NCBI GenBank assembly: GCA_013298215.1
Contig: JAAFKE010000011.1
Location: 33,613 to 97,612, forward strand
Source of the DNA: Cytophagales bacterium
GTDB taxonomy: Bacteria > Bacteroidota > Bacteroidia > Cytophagales > Spirosomataceae
DNA length: 64,000 nucleotides
Direction: 5' to 3'
The position numbers were made by a program, and so were the translations under genes. Positions 45,905 through 55,485 of the stretch are shown one piece after another. Every line of letters starts with the position of its first letter. The first letter of the stretch is position 1. The notes under the pieces are model-generated. The model was not told where the DNA came from and searched no databases. It saw only the letters and a program-made list of their open reading frames with translations.

Positions 45905-47101
45905 TTAGTTCGGAAAAGAAATTTTACCCATCGACACCGACGGCACACCGCGCCGCGAGCCAAAATTAGTGCCACCACCCGCCAGTGCTTCGTTGGCCAA
46001 AATAGCAAACAAAACGGCTTCTTTGGCATCGCCAGCTATGCCCAACTCGTTGGTGGTGGCAAACTCAAATTGCGGCAAGGCTTGGCGCAAATAGCCCACC
46101 AAAACGGGGTTGTGCATACCGCCGCCGCTCATAAATACGCGGTAGTCTTGGCCGTCGATCAGCGTTTTTTGGAGCGCCTCCACGATGGTATCGGCACTAA
46201 ACTTGGTGATGGTGGCCATCAGATCGGCGGCGGGCAGGTCGGTGGTTTGGCTACGCGCCTGGGCCTGCTGCACGTAGGGTAGCCCGAAAAGTTCTGGCCC
46301 CGTTGTTTTTGGGAACGGGGCATCGAAAAATGGATCATTCTTGAGTTCCTCCAACAGGGCGTTGTTCACGCGGCCGCTGGTAGCTATGCGCCCCGCGTCG
46401 TCGTAGGGTAGGTTATAGTGTAGCCGCGCCAGGGCATCGATGAGGGTGTTTCCAGGGCCCGTATCGGTCACAAAAACGGCATTGGCATCCATCGAACCAG
46501 GCAAGTACGTAAAATTGGCAATGCCGCCCAGGTTGAGCATCAGGCGGTTTTGGCCCGCTTTTGAAAAAATAAAATAGTCGCCATACACGGCCAGTGGTGC
46601 GCCCTCGCCACCCGCCGCCACGTGCTTTTGCCTAAAATCGCTCAGGGTCATAATACCCGTCGTCACGGCCACGTGGTCGCCGTCGCCGATTTGGAGCGTA
46701 GCGTTGGGAAACCGATCGATGCCGTGCAAAATTTTTGGTGCGTGAAAAACCGTCTGTCCGTGGCTGGCTACCGCGTCCACGGCTGCGGCTGGTACGTTCC
46801 ACTTGGCCAAACACTGCAAAACAGCCTCGCCGTGCAACCTTCCCACCCAAGCATTGAGCAAAGTTAAGTGCTGGAAATCAACGGTTTGTTTGGCAAAGAC
46901 CTGCCTAATTTCATTTTTTATTGCCTCCGAAAAAACAACGGTATCAAAATGCAGCAGCTCCACGTGGGTGTCTTGGCCGTGGCCACTTATTTGGCAGAGC
47001 GCCACGTCCAGGCCGTCGAGCGATGTACCCGACATGAGACCGATGATGTGTCGGACGGGTTTTTGGGCAACTTCGTACAAACGAGAAATGTTAGCATTCA
47101 T
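45905..47101 (-). CDS. anmK: Anhydro-N-acetylmuramic acid kinase
   Basis: AnmK, 398 residues, phosphorylates and opens 1,6-anhydro-MurNAc to MurNAc-6-phosphate, the substrate of MurQ (gene at 32.9 kb). The ATP-binding start is [17 protein letters not shown], followed by [36 protein letters not shown] and the C-terminal [12 protein letters not shown]. The ATG at 47101 is used in place of a TTG at 47116. A -7-like box sits only 4 bp upstream, so the leader, if that box is used, would be very short. pdxJ follows. Confidence 0.95.
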   Translation of the reverse strand: MNANISRLYEVAQKPVRHIIGLMSGTSLDGLDVALCQISGHGQDTHVELLHFDTVVFSEAIKNEIRQVFAKQTVDFQHLTLLNAWVGRLHGEAVLQCLAKWNVPAAAVDAVASHGQTVFHAPKILHGIDRFPNATLQIGDGDHVAVTTGIMTLSDFRQKHVAAGGEGAPLAVYGDYFIFSKAGQNRLMLNLGGIANFTYLPGSMDANAVFVTDTGPGNTLIDALARLHYNLPYDDAGRIATSGRVNNALLEELKNDPFFDAPFPKTTGPELFGLPYVQQAQARSQTTDLPAADLMATITKFSADTIVEALQKTLIDGQDYRVFMSGGGMHNPVLVGYLRQALPQFEFATTNELGIAGDAKEAVLFAILANEALAGGGTNFGSRRGVPSVSMGKISFPN

Positions 47102-47105
47102 AGCC

Positions 47106-47113
47106 CAAAAGTA
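47106..47113 (-). promoter_or_regulatory. Possible -7 box of anmK-pdxJ
   Basis: The reverse strand reads TACTTTTG, an exact TAnnTTTG, 4 bp upstream of the anmK ATG. A CAAC-type element (GTTG on the reverse strand) at 47136-47139 is the only candidate -33 box, so the call is weak. Confidence 0.4.
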
Positions 47114-47289
47114 CAAACTTTCGGGGTACGAACGCCAACATCAGACGGGCAAATTTACTGGTAACGGGTTTGCCGAGAAGCTCTTTTGCGGGTTATCAGA
47201 ACAGGTACGCACACTGGCGGCGGGTAGTTGTGCCAAACCAACCAACGGAACTGCCCCCAACGGCCATTAAGTTAATATTGACATGGCAG

Positions 47290-49140
47290 CTATCTTTGGC
47301 CGATCAGTTGGGGTAGTTTTTCGGCAGGTTGCGCTGGCAAACTGGTGAGCGCTTTCATAAAAGCCACCAAATCGATCTTTTCTTGCTTGGTCAAATTCAG
47401 TTTGTCGGGTGGCAGTGTCTGGTTGGGCAGGTCTAAACCCAAACCCGCTGCGCCACCGTGGTCATAAAACGCTACAACTTCTTCGAGGGTTTTGTAGGCC
47501 CCGTTGTGCATGTAAGGTGCGGTTAGTTCGGCGTTTCGGACGGTGGGGGTTTTGAACGAAAAGCGGTGCATGTCGGCCTTTGTCAAGTTAAACTTACCCA
47601 AGTCAGGGTCTATTTTTTTGGACAGCGGAGCCGTAAATACGCCCATTACCTCGCTCTCCGACTTGTCGAAAGTGGGTGGAACGGTGCCGTTGGTGAGCGG
47701 CACAAAATGGCAATTGGCACACTTGGCTTTGCCCGCAAACAAATTGAAGCCGCTTTTTTCGGAGTCGTTCAGCAGTGTTTTTTCGCCGCGCACGTAGCGG
47801 TCAAACCGACTGTTGAGGCTCACAAGGGAGCGTTCGTAGTTGGCAATGGCATTTCTGACGTTGAAACTCGTCACGCCGTCTGGGTAGCTTTTCTCGAACT
47901 GCTGGGCGTATTTTTTGATGGCCCTTATTTTTTCAACGGCTACCTCCAAAGAGCCGTGCATTTCGTTGGCGTTCATTACCACGTCGGTGGCTTGGTCTTC
48001 GAGATAAACCACCCGCGAGTCGGCAAAAAGTACCCGCGACAGCGCGGCGTTTAAGATGGTGGGCGTGTTGCGGCCCAGGTTGCCTTTGCCGTTTAGCGTC
48101 AGGGCTTTCGGTAGTCCGTCGGCAAAACCCTTGTCGGGCTGGTGGCAAGTGCCGCAGCTGCGTTGGCCGTTTCCCGACAAAACGGGGTCGTAGAACAACG
48201 CCTTGCCGAGGGCTACTTTGGCAGGGGTTGCGCCGCCCGACGACGACAGCCCGAAGGCCGCCAAGTCGAAAGCATTCTCGTCAAACAGCGTGCGGGCATC
48301 GGGGCGCAGGGCGCGTACTTCGTCAAAAACAGGTATTTCTAAGGCTTTTTGTGCGTCCAATAGCAAGCCACTGAGCGGGTTGGCACAGTCGGTGATGAAC
48401 GACAGGCGGTCGAAGGTGTCGAACGATCCCGTTAGGTTCTGCTGCGTTTTGGTGAGCAATTGCCGCAAATTTGTGGCCAAGTTGGGCTGTTTTTCGCGCA
48501 AAAAAGGTTCGTAAATGGCCAAGTAACGCTCCATGCCCGCCACCGACGCACGCGACTCGGGCAGCGACTGAAACGAAACGGGCGAGTCGAAGCCCGTGAC
48601 ACCAAGGGTCACAATCCGAAACACTTGCAGCCTCAGCGCATCAAAAATATGGCTATCGGTGAGGTCGGTAGAGCGTGCCACCATTTTTAACCGATTCATG
48701 GTAGATTTCAAAATCTCCACCTCCGTCACCAGGTTGGCGTGCTGGGTGGTATCATACGGAAACAGCAGTTCTTCTACCACCTGAAAGCCGTGCGGCGGCA
48801 CCACGTAGCCGCTTTCTTCCTCAAACTCGTCGAGAGCGGGGCCATTGATGTTTTTGGAGGCTTCGGGAAAATACAACTCCGCAAGCCATTGTACTTGTTT
48901 CCAGGCCAGGCGGGCCTTTTTGAAATCTGCTTGTAGCTGGGCTTCGTTGCCCCGTTGCAAAACGCGGTGGCGGAGCGTTCCTACGGTGGTGTCTAAGGCC
49001 GCAATGTCGCGCTCAAGTTGCTGTGCCACTTGCAAATGGGTGGCCACGTTGTTTTTTTTTATCAACGCACCCGTACCAAAACCCGCCAGTCCCAAAACAA
49101 TTAGGGCGGGCATTGCCGTTTTCAAAAGTGTTTTTTTCAT
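47290..49140 (-). CDS. Di-haem cytochrome c peroxidase with N-terminal imelysin-like domain
   Basis: This 616-residue protein has an N-terminal signal or anchor (about 8-26). Residues about 35-280 are helical, with ARLAWKQVQWLAELYFPEA and EEESGYVVPPHGFQVVEELLF resembling imelysin-type domains. The C-terminal half is a MauG/CcpA-type peroxidase with haem sites CGTCH (329-333) and CANCH (474-478), KVALGKALFYDPVLSGNG, and the late FKTPTVRNAELTAPYMHNG signature. It would act in the periplasm on peroxide or a protein partner. The PhoX-like gene lies 71 bp upstream, with a hairpin between. Confidence 0.9.
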   Translation of the reverse strand: MKKTLLKTAMPALIVLGLAGFGTGALIKKNNVATHLQVAQQLERDIAALDTTVGTLRHRVLQRGNEAQLQADFKKARLAWKQVQWLAELYFPEASKNINGPALDEFEEESGYVVPPHGFQVVEELLFPYDTTQHANLVTEVEILKSTMNRLKMVARSTDLTDSHIFDALRLQVFRIVTLGVTGFDSPVSFQSLPESRASVAGMERYLAIYEPFLREKQPNLATNLRQLLTKTQQNLTGSFDTFDRLSFITDCANPLSGLLLDAQKALEIPVFDEVRALRPDARTLFDENAFDLAAFGLSSSGGATPAKVALGKALFYDPVLSGNGQRSCGTCHQPDKGFADGLPKALTLNGKGNLGRNTPTILNAALSRVLFADSRVVYLEDQATDVVMNANEMHGSLEVAVEKIRAIKKYAQQFEKSYPDGVTSFNVRNAIANYERSLVSLNSRFDRYVRGEKTLLNDSEKSGFNLFAGKAKCANCHFVPLTNGTVPPTFDKSESEVMGVFTAPLSKKIDPDLGKFNLTKADMHRFSFKTPTVRNAELTAPYMHNGAYKTLEEVVAFYDHGGAAGLGLDLPNQTLPPDKLNLTKQEKIDLVAFMKALTSLPAQPAEKLPQLIGQR

Positions 49141-49156
49141 TTTTTTGGTTTTAATT

Positions 49157-49188
49157 GAAAATTGCTGCTCATCGGAGCAGCAATTTTC
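49157..49188. terminator. Perfect 14-bp hairpin between the PhoX-like and peroxidase genes
   Basis: GAAAATTGCTGCTC (49157-49170) pairs exactly with GAGCAGCAATTTTC (49175-49188) around a 4-nt loop. On the leftward transcript there is no T-run after it, so it may be a processing or attenuation hairpin more than a full terminator. Confidence 0.6.
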
Positions 49189-49211
49189 GGAACGGCAATA
49201 AGAGAATCGGT

Positions 49212-50666
49212 TTATCTTGGTAAGCCCTTCACGATGACAATCTGGCTGGCTTGGTTTTCGTCGGGGCGCAATTTGCCACCATCAACGCCCTTGTACTTGT
49301 CGCCTCTCCAAGTGTGGGGCTGGATGCAGATCATAAATGCGTCAGGAATACCCAATTGGTCAGAAACGTCTAACATGGCACCGTACTCCCACGAGCCAAA
49401 TCTCGACACACCGCCCACGTTGTAGGTGTCTCTGTCGGCAAAGGTGCGGCGGTGATCCAGTTCGAGCGCCACCTTCATCTCGCCAGTTGCCAAGTTGTAT
49501 TGGTAAATGTACGCATCGTGGGTTTCGTCGCCGTAGCTATTTGGGTCTTCTTGGGTGTAGAGGTAATTTTTTGTCACCAAAATATTGTCTACGTTTTGGA
49601 AAGTCCTGGCTTTGCCCGTGCGGTCGTCGCCGTCCAAAATCACCTCCAACATACCAGCGGTTGGATTGCCAGCGTTGAGGTTGAGTTTGTAAACCCGCCC
49701 GTATTTGGCACGCGAGTTGTCGGCGTTCACACCCGTATTGTTTTGGCCAGTTACATTGAAATAAATCTCACGACCAACGCCGTCTTTGCGGTAGTCTACG
49801 TCCTCAACGCGGCCAAACTTAATGGCCTTCAAGGTTTGATCCATCAAAATATTCTGCTGGCTACCCGTAAGCGTTTTCTGGTTTGCGATTTTCACAAACT
49901 CCACCTCATACTTGGCACCAATTTTCATGTCGGTTTCGCGCTGGTTAAGGTCTTTGCGGCGCATCACAAACAGCTCGCCATTTTGCAAATCGCCCACGTT
50001 GGCCCAATAAAGCAGCACCTGCCCACCGTTCGGGCCGCTGTCGTCGTCGCCGATGATGATGGCAGTTTTGCCAGGATAGGCAGTTTTGGCCAGTGGTACT
50101 GCGTTTTCGGCACTTTGGCGGCCCAAAGCAGCCAGCTCGCGCGACGCGCCAGCATTGACTGTCAAGGCACCCAGTTCCAAACCGTGCGTGCGCGACTCCT
50201 CGCCGCTCTCTCCGCTGGTCAAAAACAAGGGGCCAAAACCGTGTTCTTCGGGCGTGGCCAACGTGGCCGAGCACAGGCGCCACACACCACCGTCGGAGTT
50301 CAGTACGTACTCGCCTTTGACGGGCTTCAAAGTTTTGTCGAACGTAATGCGCGACACCGCAAAATTGTCTTCGTGGTTCACAACGTAGGCAAACGTGCCG
50401 TCGGTGTTTTTGAAAAGACCTGCGCCGTCGGCCGAGCCGCCAAAAACAAAGTTGGGCGATTGCTCCAACTTATCGTCAGAACCCACCATTGAGAAAACCT
50501 CCAAATTGTCGAAACCTGGCATTTTCTTTAAAAAGGCGGGCGTTACCGATTGGTTTTTCAACACCACATCGGTGCCAGGGGTAGCCGAGCCGTCGCTATC
50601 TTTGTTGCAGCTTGTCAGAAAAGCTGCCGTTGTAAAGGCTGCGAGGGTAAACTTTGTAATTTTCAT
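49212..50666 (-). CDS. PhoX/DUF839-like lipoprotein
   Basis: This 484-residue lipoprotein has a signal ending AFLTSC (Cys20). The body looks like a beta-propeller: YVVNHEDNFAVSRI, GGVWRLCSATLATPEEHGFG, GFGPLFLTSGESGEES, FGRVEDVDYRKDG, YFNVTGQN and ARTFQNVDNILVTKNYLY. The order resembles PhoX-type (DUF839) proteins, some of which are calcium/iron phosphatases. Whether this one keeps the metal ligands cannot be settled by eye. It is the first gene of a leftward pair with the di-haem peroxidase. Confidence 0.65.
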   Translation of the reverse strand: MKITKFTLAAFTTAAFLTSCNKDSDGSATPGTDVVLKNQSVTPAFLKKMPGFDNLEVFSMVGSDDKLEQSPNFVFGGSADGAGLFKNTDGTFAYVVNHEDNFAVSRITFDKTLKPVKGEYVLNSDGGVWRLCSATLATPEEHGFGPLFLTSGESGEESRTHGLELGALTVNAGASRELAALGRQSAENAVPLAKTAYPGKTAIIIGDDDSGPNGGQVLLYWANVGDLQNGELFVMRRKDLNQRETDMKIGAKYEVEFVKIANQKTLTGSQQNILMDQTLKAIKFGRVEDVDYRKDGVGREIYFNVTGQNNTGVNADNSRAKYGRVYKLNLNAGNPTAGMLEVILDGDDRTGKARTFQNVDNILVTKNYLYTQEDPNSYGDETHDAYIYQYNLATGEMKVALELDHRRTFADRDTYNVGGVSRFGSWEYGAMLDVSDQLGIPDAFMICIQPHTWRGDKYKGVDGGKLRPDENQASQIVIVKGLPR

Positions 50667-51036
50667 GTTGTTTGCTTAGTCGTTTGATTTGACACAAAGG
50701 ACGGGGACAAACATTACTTCAATATGAAACCGAGTTTACGTTTGTTTAAAATTTGGCCATTGAAAAGTAACCGTTTCTTAACGGGTGTTTCAAAACAAAT
50801 TTTGTAACAGCTTTGCTGCCTTAGGAACATAAAATAAATAAGTAGTTGGATTTTGACATATAAAGAGCTGATTGTCAGGCGTTATTCAACCACTCAATAA
50901 TTCAAAACTCATTCCTTATACTCTGGATAATCAATTGCTTATCAATTTAACTAAATACGCATCACGAAAAAATTCATGCAATCGTTCTGGATGGGAACCA
51001 TCAATGTCCTGTCTGAGTCACCGTCGCCGCCTTTCT
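50667..51036. other. Intergenic region, 370 bp
   Basis: This region lies between the end of the GH32 gene and the start of the PhoX-like gene on the same strand. It contains the 18-bp sequence TCAATAATTCAAAACTCA at 50894-50911, shared with 25219-25236, and AT-rich DNA. The closest promoter-like string, TAATGTTTG near 50709-50717 on the reverse strand, has one base too many. Nothing else is recognised. Confidence 0.5.
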
Positions 51037-52566
51037 TTACCGCCAAATTGATTTGAGGTCATACACCTCGGCTCTCACGAGTTGGGTTTGGCCTGCCGCG
51101 CTAAACAGGTCTAATCTGGTAAAATCTTCGTTTGGGAAAAACAAATCGGTGAATGCAATACGCCCGTTGTCCACAAAAACCTCTACCGACGAGTTATCAA
51201 TCAAGGCCCTGATGGTCAGTATCTTGCCAGCCACGTAAGGTGCGGTGTGTTTTTGGGCAAATCGCCGAGAGAAACCCGTTTTACCAGACTTTCGGCGGTC
51301 CACGTAAAATTCTTTTTTTGCCACGTCGTAGCCCACGCGCACAAATTCTTTTTTGGAGTTGCTGATGTTGAAGCCCATTTCTTTGGCACTCGATTTGGAC
51401 AAATCAACCACCATTATCACTTCTTTTTGAACAGAACTACCCTTGACTGGCACTAAGTTACCAAAGTTCTGGGCGGCCAAAGTAATTTTATTTTCCCGCA
51501 GTTTTTCTAATTCTACCACTGGTTTTTGAAAAAGCCGCAAGCCTTCTCTGGTGGCTTTCAGCAACAATTCGCGCGGGACGGTGGTGGCACTACGCCAGTT
51601 TTGGGTGGGCACTTTGGTGGCGTAGTCGTCCCAATTAGACATCCAGCCAATAAAAATTCGGCGGTTGTTGGGGGCGTTAAACCACGTTACGCCCGCGTAG
51701 TTGTCGGCACCGTGGTCGAGCCAAAGCGTTTGGGCGGGCGGGTTGGCGTTTTTGAACGTTTTTCCGTCAAAACTACCCACAAAATACTGCGTACCCGAAC
51801 CACCATTGACGGCCCCACGGCCAATATTCTGAATCAACACCCATTTTTCTGTGCCGTCTTTGGTTTGTAACGGAAACAAATCGGGACACTCCCAAACGCC
51901 GCCGTGCGCCCCGTCGTTTTCGCCAAACGCGCTCGCCTTTTCCCAGCTTTTTAAGTTGGGCGACGTATAAATATCGAGGTGATTGCCCGTGGCCAGGGGC
52001 ATAATCCAGCGTTTGGTGGCCGCGTGCCAAAATACCTTGGGGTCTCGAAAGTCCACATCACCTTGGTTTTTCAGCACGGGATTTTGGGCGTATTTGGTCC
52101 AAGTGCGGCCTTTGTCCAAACTGTACGCAATGCCCTGCGACTCGCGGTCTTTGCGGCCTGCTTTCTCCCATTCGATGTTGTGGTACGTAAAAATGGCCAC
52201 GAGCGGTTTTTGCGTAGCCGTGCCAAAACCGCTGGTATTGTTTTCATCGAGCACCACGCTACCCGAAAAGATGTACCCCAGCGAATCGGGATAAAGCGCA
52301 ATGGGCAGGTGCTGCCAGTGGGTCAGGTCGGTGCTGACGGCGTGGCCCCAGTGCATGGGTCCCCAAACGGTGCTGTCGGGATAGTGTTGGTAAAACAAAT
52401 GGTACTCGCTGTCGAGATACACCAAGCCGTTGGGGTCGTTCATCCAGCCTTTTTGGGGCGAAAAATGAAACTGCGGGCGGTGCTGCTCGTTGTAAGTATT
52501 GGTTTTTTGTTGGCTTTGGCAAGCAAAAAGACGGGCTATCAGAAGGCCACTTAGTAGGTATTTCAT
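51037..52566 (-). CDS. Glycoside hydrolase family 32 lipoprotein (levanase/fructanase type)
   Basis: This 509-residue exo-type beta-fructosidase is predicted to cut levan, inulin or sucrose. The nucleophile Asp44 is in GWMNDPNG, the stabilising Asp in DFRDPKVF and the acid/base Glu in GVWECPDLF. VWGPMHWGHAVSTDL and RIFIGWMSNWDDY are further signatures, and a C-terminal beta-sandwich starts near residue 350 with VEVFVDNGRIAFTD. The lipoprotein signal ends in LFAC (Cys16), so it is membrane anchored, likely on the surface. No fructan transporter is adjacent. Confidence 0.95.
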   Translation of the reverse strand: MKYLLSGLLIARLFACQSQQKTNTYNEQHRPQFHFSPQKGWMNDPNGLVYLDSEYHLFYQHYPDSTVWGPMHWGHAVSTDLTHWQHLPIALYPDSLGYIFSGSVVLDENNTSGFGTATQKPLVAIFTYHNIEWEKAGRKDRESQGIAYSLDKGRTWTKYAQNPVLKNQGDVDFRDPKVFWHAATKRWIMPLATGNHLDIYTSPNLKSWEKASAFGENDGAHGGVWECPDLFPLQTKDGTEKWVLIQNIGRGAVNGGSGTQYFVGSFDGKTFKNANPPAQTLWLDHGADNYAGVTWFNAPNNRRIFIGWMSNWDDYATKVPTQNWRSATTVPRELLLKATREGLRLFQKPVVELEKLRENKITLAAQNFGNLVPVKGSSVQKEVIMVVDLSKSSAKEMGFNISNSKKEFVRVGYDVAKKEFYVDRRKSGKTGFSRRFAQKHTAPYVAGKILTIRALIDNSSVEVFVDNGRIAFTDLFFPNEDFTRLDLFSAAGQTQLVRAEVYDLKSIWR

Positions 52567-52636
52567 GGGATTGTATCAAAAATCGAAACCCGATCAGTAC
52601 AGAAAGGGGCATTATCAAGGGTAAGTTTTAAGGGGT

Positions 52637-53443
52637 TCATGGGGTTTTCTTCAATAACTCCCGTACTTCATTTTCTGTGATTTGGTAAGGATAGTTTACG
52701 TAGTATTCGTTGTCTTCGTTGAGTTTATAGCCTTTTTGTAGGCTAATTATTGCTTTTTCTAACAATGCTTTAGCGTCGGGCTTCTTTCGCATTCGTAGCA
52801 ATAACAAGGCTTTATAATACAAAGGCTCTGGGAAATTATCGTATATTTTCAATGCTTTGTCGTAATATTCAATCGCTTTTTTGTGCTGCATTTTGTGGTG
52901 TTTTATCAACCCCCAATACAACCAGTCCAAATGATGCCCACCACCTTTACCACCAGGCATCTGGAGTTTCAACGACTGCGCCATATAATGGTCGGCAGAA
53001 TCTAACTGATTGATTTTGAGATAGGAAATAGCGATGTAAAAATGGTAGGTATGATCCATTTCGTAGTATCCATTCTTCAAAGCAATTGCTTGCTTAAAGT
53101 CTGCGATGGCTGGCGCATAGTCTTTCATAAAAATACATTTCATAAACGCCCTGTAACCCATCCAGCTTTTGGGGTCAAGTTCCACCGCCTTGTTGATATA
53201 CTTCAAAGCAGAGGCATACTCCCCTGCTTTGAAATGCGACGTGGCTATCTCCCGCCATAGTCTGGCATCGTCAGGAAATTTGCTGATGGCTGTTTCAAGA
53301 TAGGATCTAAACTCTTTAGATGTTTGTGGGTATCTTTTGAAAGCATTGTCTACATAAAATTCTGTGTCTTGGCTATAACCCGAAAGGCACATCAAATAAA
53401 AACAGGTTAAACTAAGGTATAATTTCAGTGATTTTTCCATCAT
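52637..53443 (-). CDS. Secreted TPR-repeat protein
   Basis: This 268-residue protein has a signal peptide ending near SGYSQ (residue 25). Tetratricopeptide repeats run from about 55 to 235: LWREIATSHFKAGEYASALKY, AIADFKQAIALKNGY, WGLIKHHKMQHKKAIEYYDK and PLYYKALLLLRMRKKPDAK. It probably holds other proteins together in the periplasm. Two adjacent ATGs (53443, 53440) could start it. Its 5' end overlaps the upstream TonB-like gene by 32 bp, so the two are co-expressed. Confidence 0.85.
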   Translation of the reverse strand: MMEKSLKLYLSLTCFYLMCLSGYSQDTEFYVDNAFKRYPQTSKEFRSYLETAISKFPDDARLWREIATSHFKAGEYASALKYINKAVELDPKSWMGYRAFMKCIFMKDYAPAIADFKQAIALKNGYYEMDHTYHFYIAISYLKINQLDSADHYMAQSLKLQMPGGKGGGHHLDWLYWGLIKHHKMQHKKAIEYYDKALKIYDNFPEPLYYKALLLLRMRKKPDAKALLEKAIISLQKGYKLNEDNEYYVNYPYQITENEVRELLKKTP

Positions 53444-53909
53444 TCAGTTTAAAAGTGATAAATCCGTAATAATCAAGTGACTTTTTTTTCTCTGTATCAT
53501 CCCGAAAATAGGCCAGTTTCCAAATAGTTAGTGGCTTGACATACTCAAGAAGTTGGTCAGTAAGTGTCTTGTCAAAACTTGTAGCCTCATATTTATCATC
53601 CATTTGCAGTAGTTCAAAGTTGCCCTTTTCGCCTTTACAATTGACCACAAAGCGAATTGTAACAAAGCCAGTGGTTTTAGTTTTTGGGGTACCAAGTAGT
53701 TGGTTTGCCTCCGCCACCAAGGTTTCGGAGGACATTTTGTACTTAGCACTAAAGGTGTAGTAATAGAACGTCCAACTGAAGAGACTACACTTGTAGAAAG
53801 ATGGCGTTTGGGCAACGGAGGTAGTAGGAAAAAATTGGACAAAAAGCCAAAAAAGGAAAAAAATCATCCTTCTTGAAATTACAAACGATGCGAGACGAGC
53901 AGAAATCAT
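53412..53909 (-). CDS. Secreted protein with TonB-like C-terminal domain
   Basis: This 165-residue protein begins MISARLASFVISRRMIFF and has a hydrophobic secretion signal ending near SVAQ. The start is uncertain: ATGs at 53939 and 53867 are in frame. The C-terminal part (about 70-165) has GFVTIRFVVNCKGEKGNFEL and YGFITFKLNDGKI, a pattern of the small TonB C-terminal-like domains common in Bacteroidota. It lacks the Pro-rich spacer of a true TonB. The 3' end overlaps the TPR gene, so they form a two-gene unit. The function is unknown. Confidence 0.65.
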   Translation of the reverse strand: MISARLASFVISRRMIFFLFWLFVQFFPTTSVAQTPSFYKCSLFSWTFYYYTFSAKYKMSSETLVAEANQLLGTPKTKTTGFVTIRFVVNCKGEKGNFELLQMDDKYEATSFDKTLTDQLLEYVKPLTIWKLAYFRDDTEKKKSLDYYGFITFKLNDGKITEIIP

Positions 53910-54120
53910 ATTTTTTAAATTCAATTGACCAGAGGCCATTTTGGGGACAAGATTATACAGGTTAGCAATGGGTAGGATACACAGGCGGTTCGCCAAACAT
54001 TTCGGTTCGAACCGCTTCGCACAGCACTTATTTCAATCATACTTTTGTCCAATGCCGCCATTTTGCTTACTCATCATGCAAATGCCGCTTGGTACACCTT
54101 TTTTTACAAGAACTAAGTTT

Positions 54121-55485
54121 CTAAGCCAAAGCTGCCTCGGCTGCCGCCGCGCCCGTGGCCACTGCACCCTCCATAAACCCCTGCCAGTCGGCTATGTGCT
54201 CGCCAGCAAAATGGATATTTTGGAACGGTTCACTCAAAATTTTTCGGAGTGTAAACCACTGTCCTTTGCCATAAACAGCGTAGCTCCCCCGCGAATACGC
54301 GTCTGAGCCCCAGTAGTAATTCACGCTTTTTTGGTAAAAGGTGGCGGCTTCGTCCAGGGGTTGTAGTGCCTCAAAGATCATTTTTTGGTGTATTTGGGGG
54401 CTACTGAGGGCAAAAAGATCGGCCTTGTCGCCAGTGCTGTACGAAATTAGTGCCCCCGAAGCCCCTGGCTGGTTTTTGGTGGCGTGGTACAAATAGTGCG
54501 CTGGCGCGTCGGTTATGATGTCAAAATCTTCGCGCGGCCAAAAACGCTGGCCAAACTGCACAGCGTGCTTGTTGATGCGGGCATATTGAAGGCCATCAAT
54601 GGCACTAACTTTGGCTTCGGGCAGGGCGGGTGTCCATTTTATTTTCGACAATGCAAAAGTAGGTATGCTGCAAATCAGGCGGTCGCCCTCATATACTTCG
54701 CCGTTTTCGCAGGTCACTTTCACCTTGTCATTTTGCTGGTGGATGTTGGCCACGTGGCGACCCAGCTTTATTTTTTCTGGCCCAATGTGTTCCATTATTT
54801 TGTGCGCCAACGTGGCATTTCCGCCATTCATTTTGTAGTCCATCTCGTTGTTTGGGCTCGAGTCGGCATACTCGGACATGGCCGCAAATGCCGACACGTG
54901 GCGGATACTCTCCCCAAAGTCAGTACTATCAAGGAGCTCGCGCAAAAAAAGATCATCGTCAGGAATGCCGTTATTTACCAAAAACCGCCACCAATCCATC
55001 CGGTCCAAACTCAATTGCTGCGCACTGGTCAGGTGCTTAAACTGCCCCAGGAGGCCGTCTAATTTTTTTTTCCAATCCTGCGTAAAACTCCACTCGTCTG
55101 TTTTTTTGTACTCTCCCCGAAAACTCAGATCGGCCTTAAATTGATTGTTAAGCAGCTCAATATCAAACCGTTGGCATAGTTTCTGTATCTCCTGATGCGA
55201 CTCGCCCACCCACTCGGCTCCGAGTTCGACGCGGAGGTCTTGGGCGGTATCGATCAAGTGCGTAAAGACCCGTCCGCCCGCCCGCCCGCGCGACTCTAAG
55301 ACGCAAAAATCGACCTTTTCGTCGTGCAACTTCAACGCCGCCGCCAGGCCCGCAAAGCCCGCCCCCAGCACAATTACCCTGGTGGGTTTGTGGGCGGCAC
55401 TGCTGTTGGTACTAAGCACCCGCTGCGGCAACAACACCGCACCCGTGGTGGTGGCCGTGAGGCCAAGAAAAATCCTGCGTTTCAT
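54121..55485 (-). CDS. FAD-dependent amine oxidase family protein, probably Tat-exported
   Basis: This 454-residue protein begins MKRRIFLGLTATTTGAVLL, a twin-arginine signal. The FAD-binding loop is VIVLGAGFAGLAAALKLH at about 37-54, with CVLESRGRAGGRVFTH, the GG motif of flavin monoamine oxidases, and HFAGEHIADWQGFMEGAVATG at the C-terminus closing the FAD site. It would oxidise an amine substrate in the periplasm with FAD loaded before export. The substrate is unknown. It runs leftward and diverges from the ABC-F gene. Confidence 0.9.
   Translation of the reverse strand: MKRRIFLGLTATTTGAVLLPQRVLSTNSSAAHKPTRVIVLGAGFAGLAAALKLHDEKVDFCVLESRGRAGGRVFTHLIDTAQDLRVELGAEWVGESHQEIQKLCQRFDIELLNNQFKADLSFRGEYKKTDEWSFTQDWKKKLDGLLGQFKHLTSAQQLSLDRMDWWRFLVNNGIPDDDLFLRELLDSTDFGESIRHVSAFAAMSEYADSSPNNEMDYKMNGGNATLAHKIMEHIGPEKIKLGRHVANIHQQNDKVKVTCENGEVYEGDRLICSIPTFALSKIKWTPALPEAKVSAIDGLQYARINKHAVQFGQRFWPREDFDIITDAPAHYLYHATKNQPGASGALISYSTGDKADLFALSSPQIHQKMIFEALQPLDEAATFYQKSVNYYWGSDAYSRGSYAVYGKGQWFTLRKILSEPFQNIHFAGEHIADWQGFMEGAVATGAAAAEAALA

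Noticed and set aside
49452..50492. Long open frame (346 codons) on the forward strand
   Set aside because: It lies fully antisense to the PhoX-like gene, has no start context or domain signal, and its composition mirrors the codon bias of the real gene.
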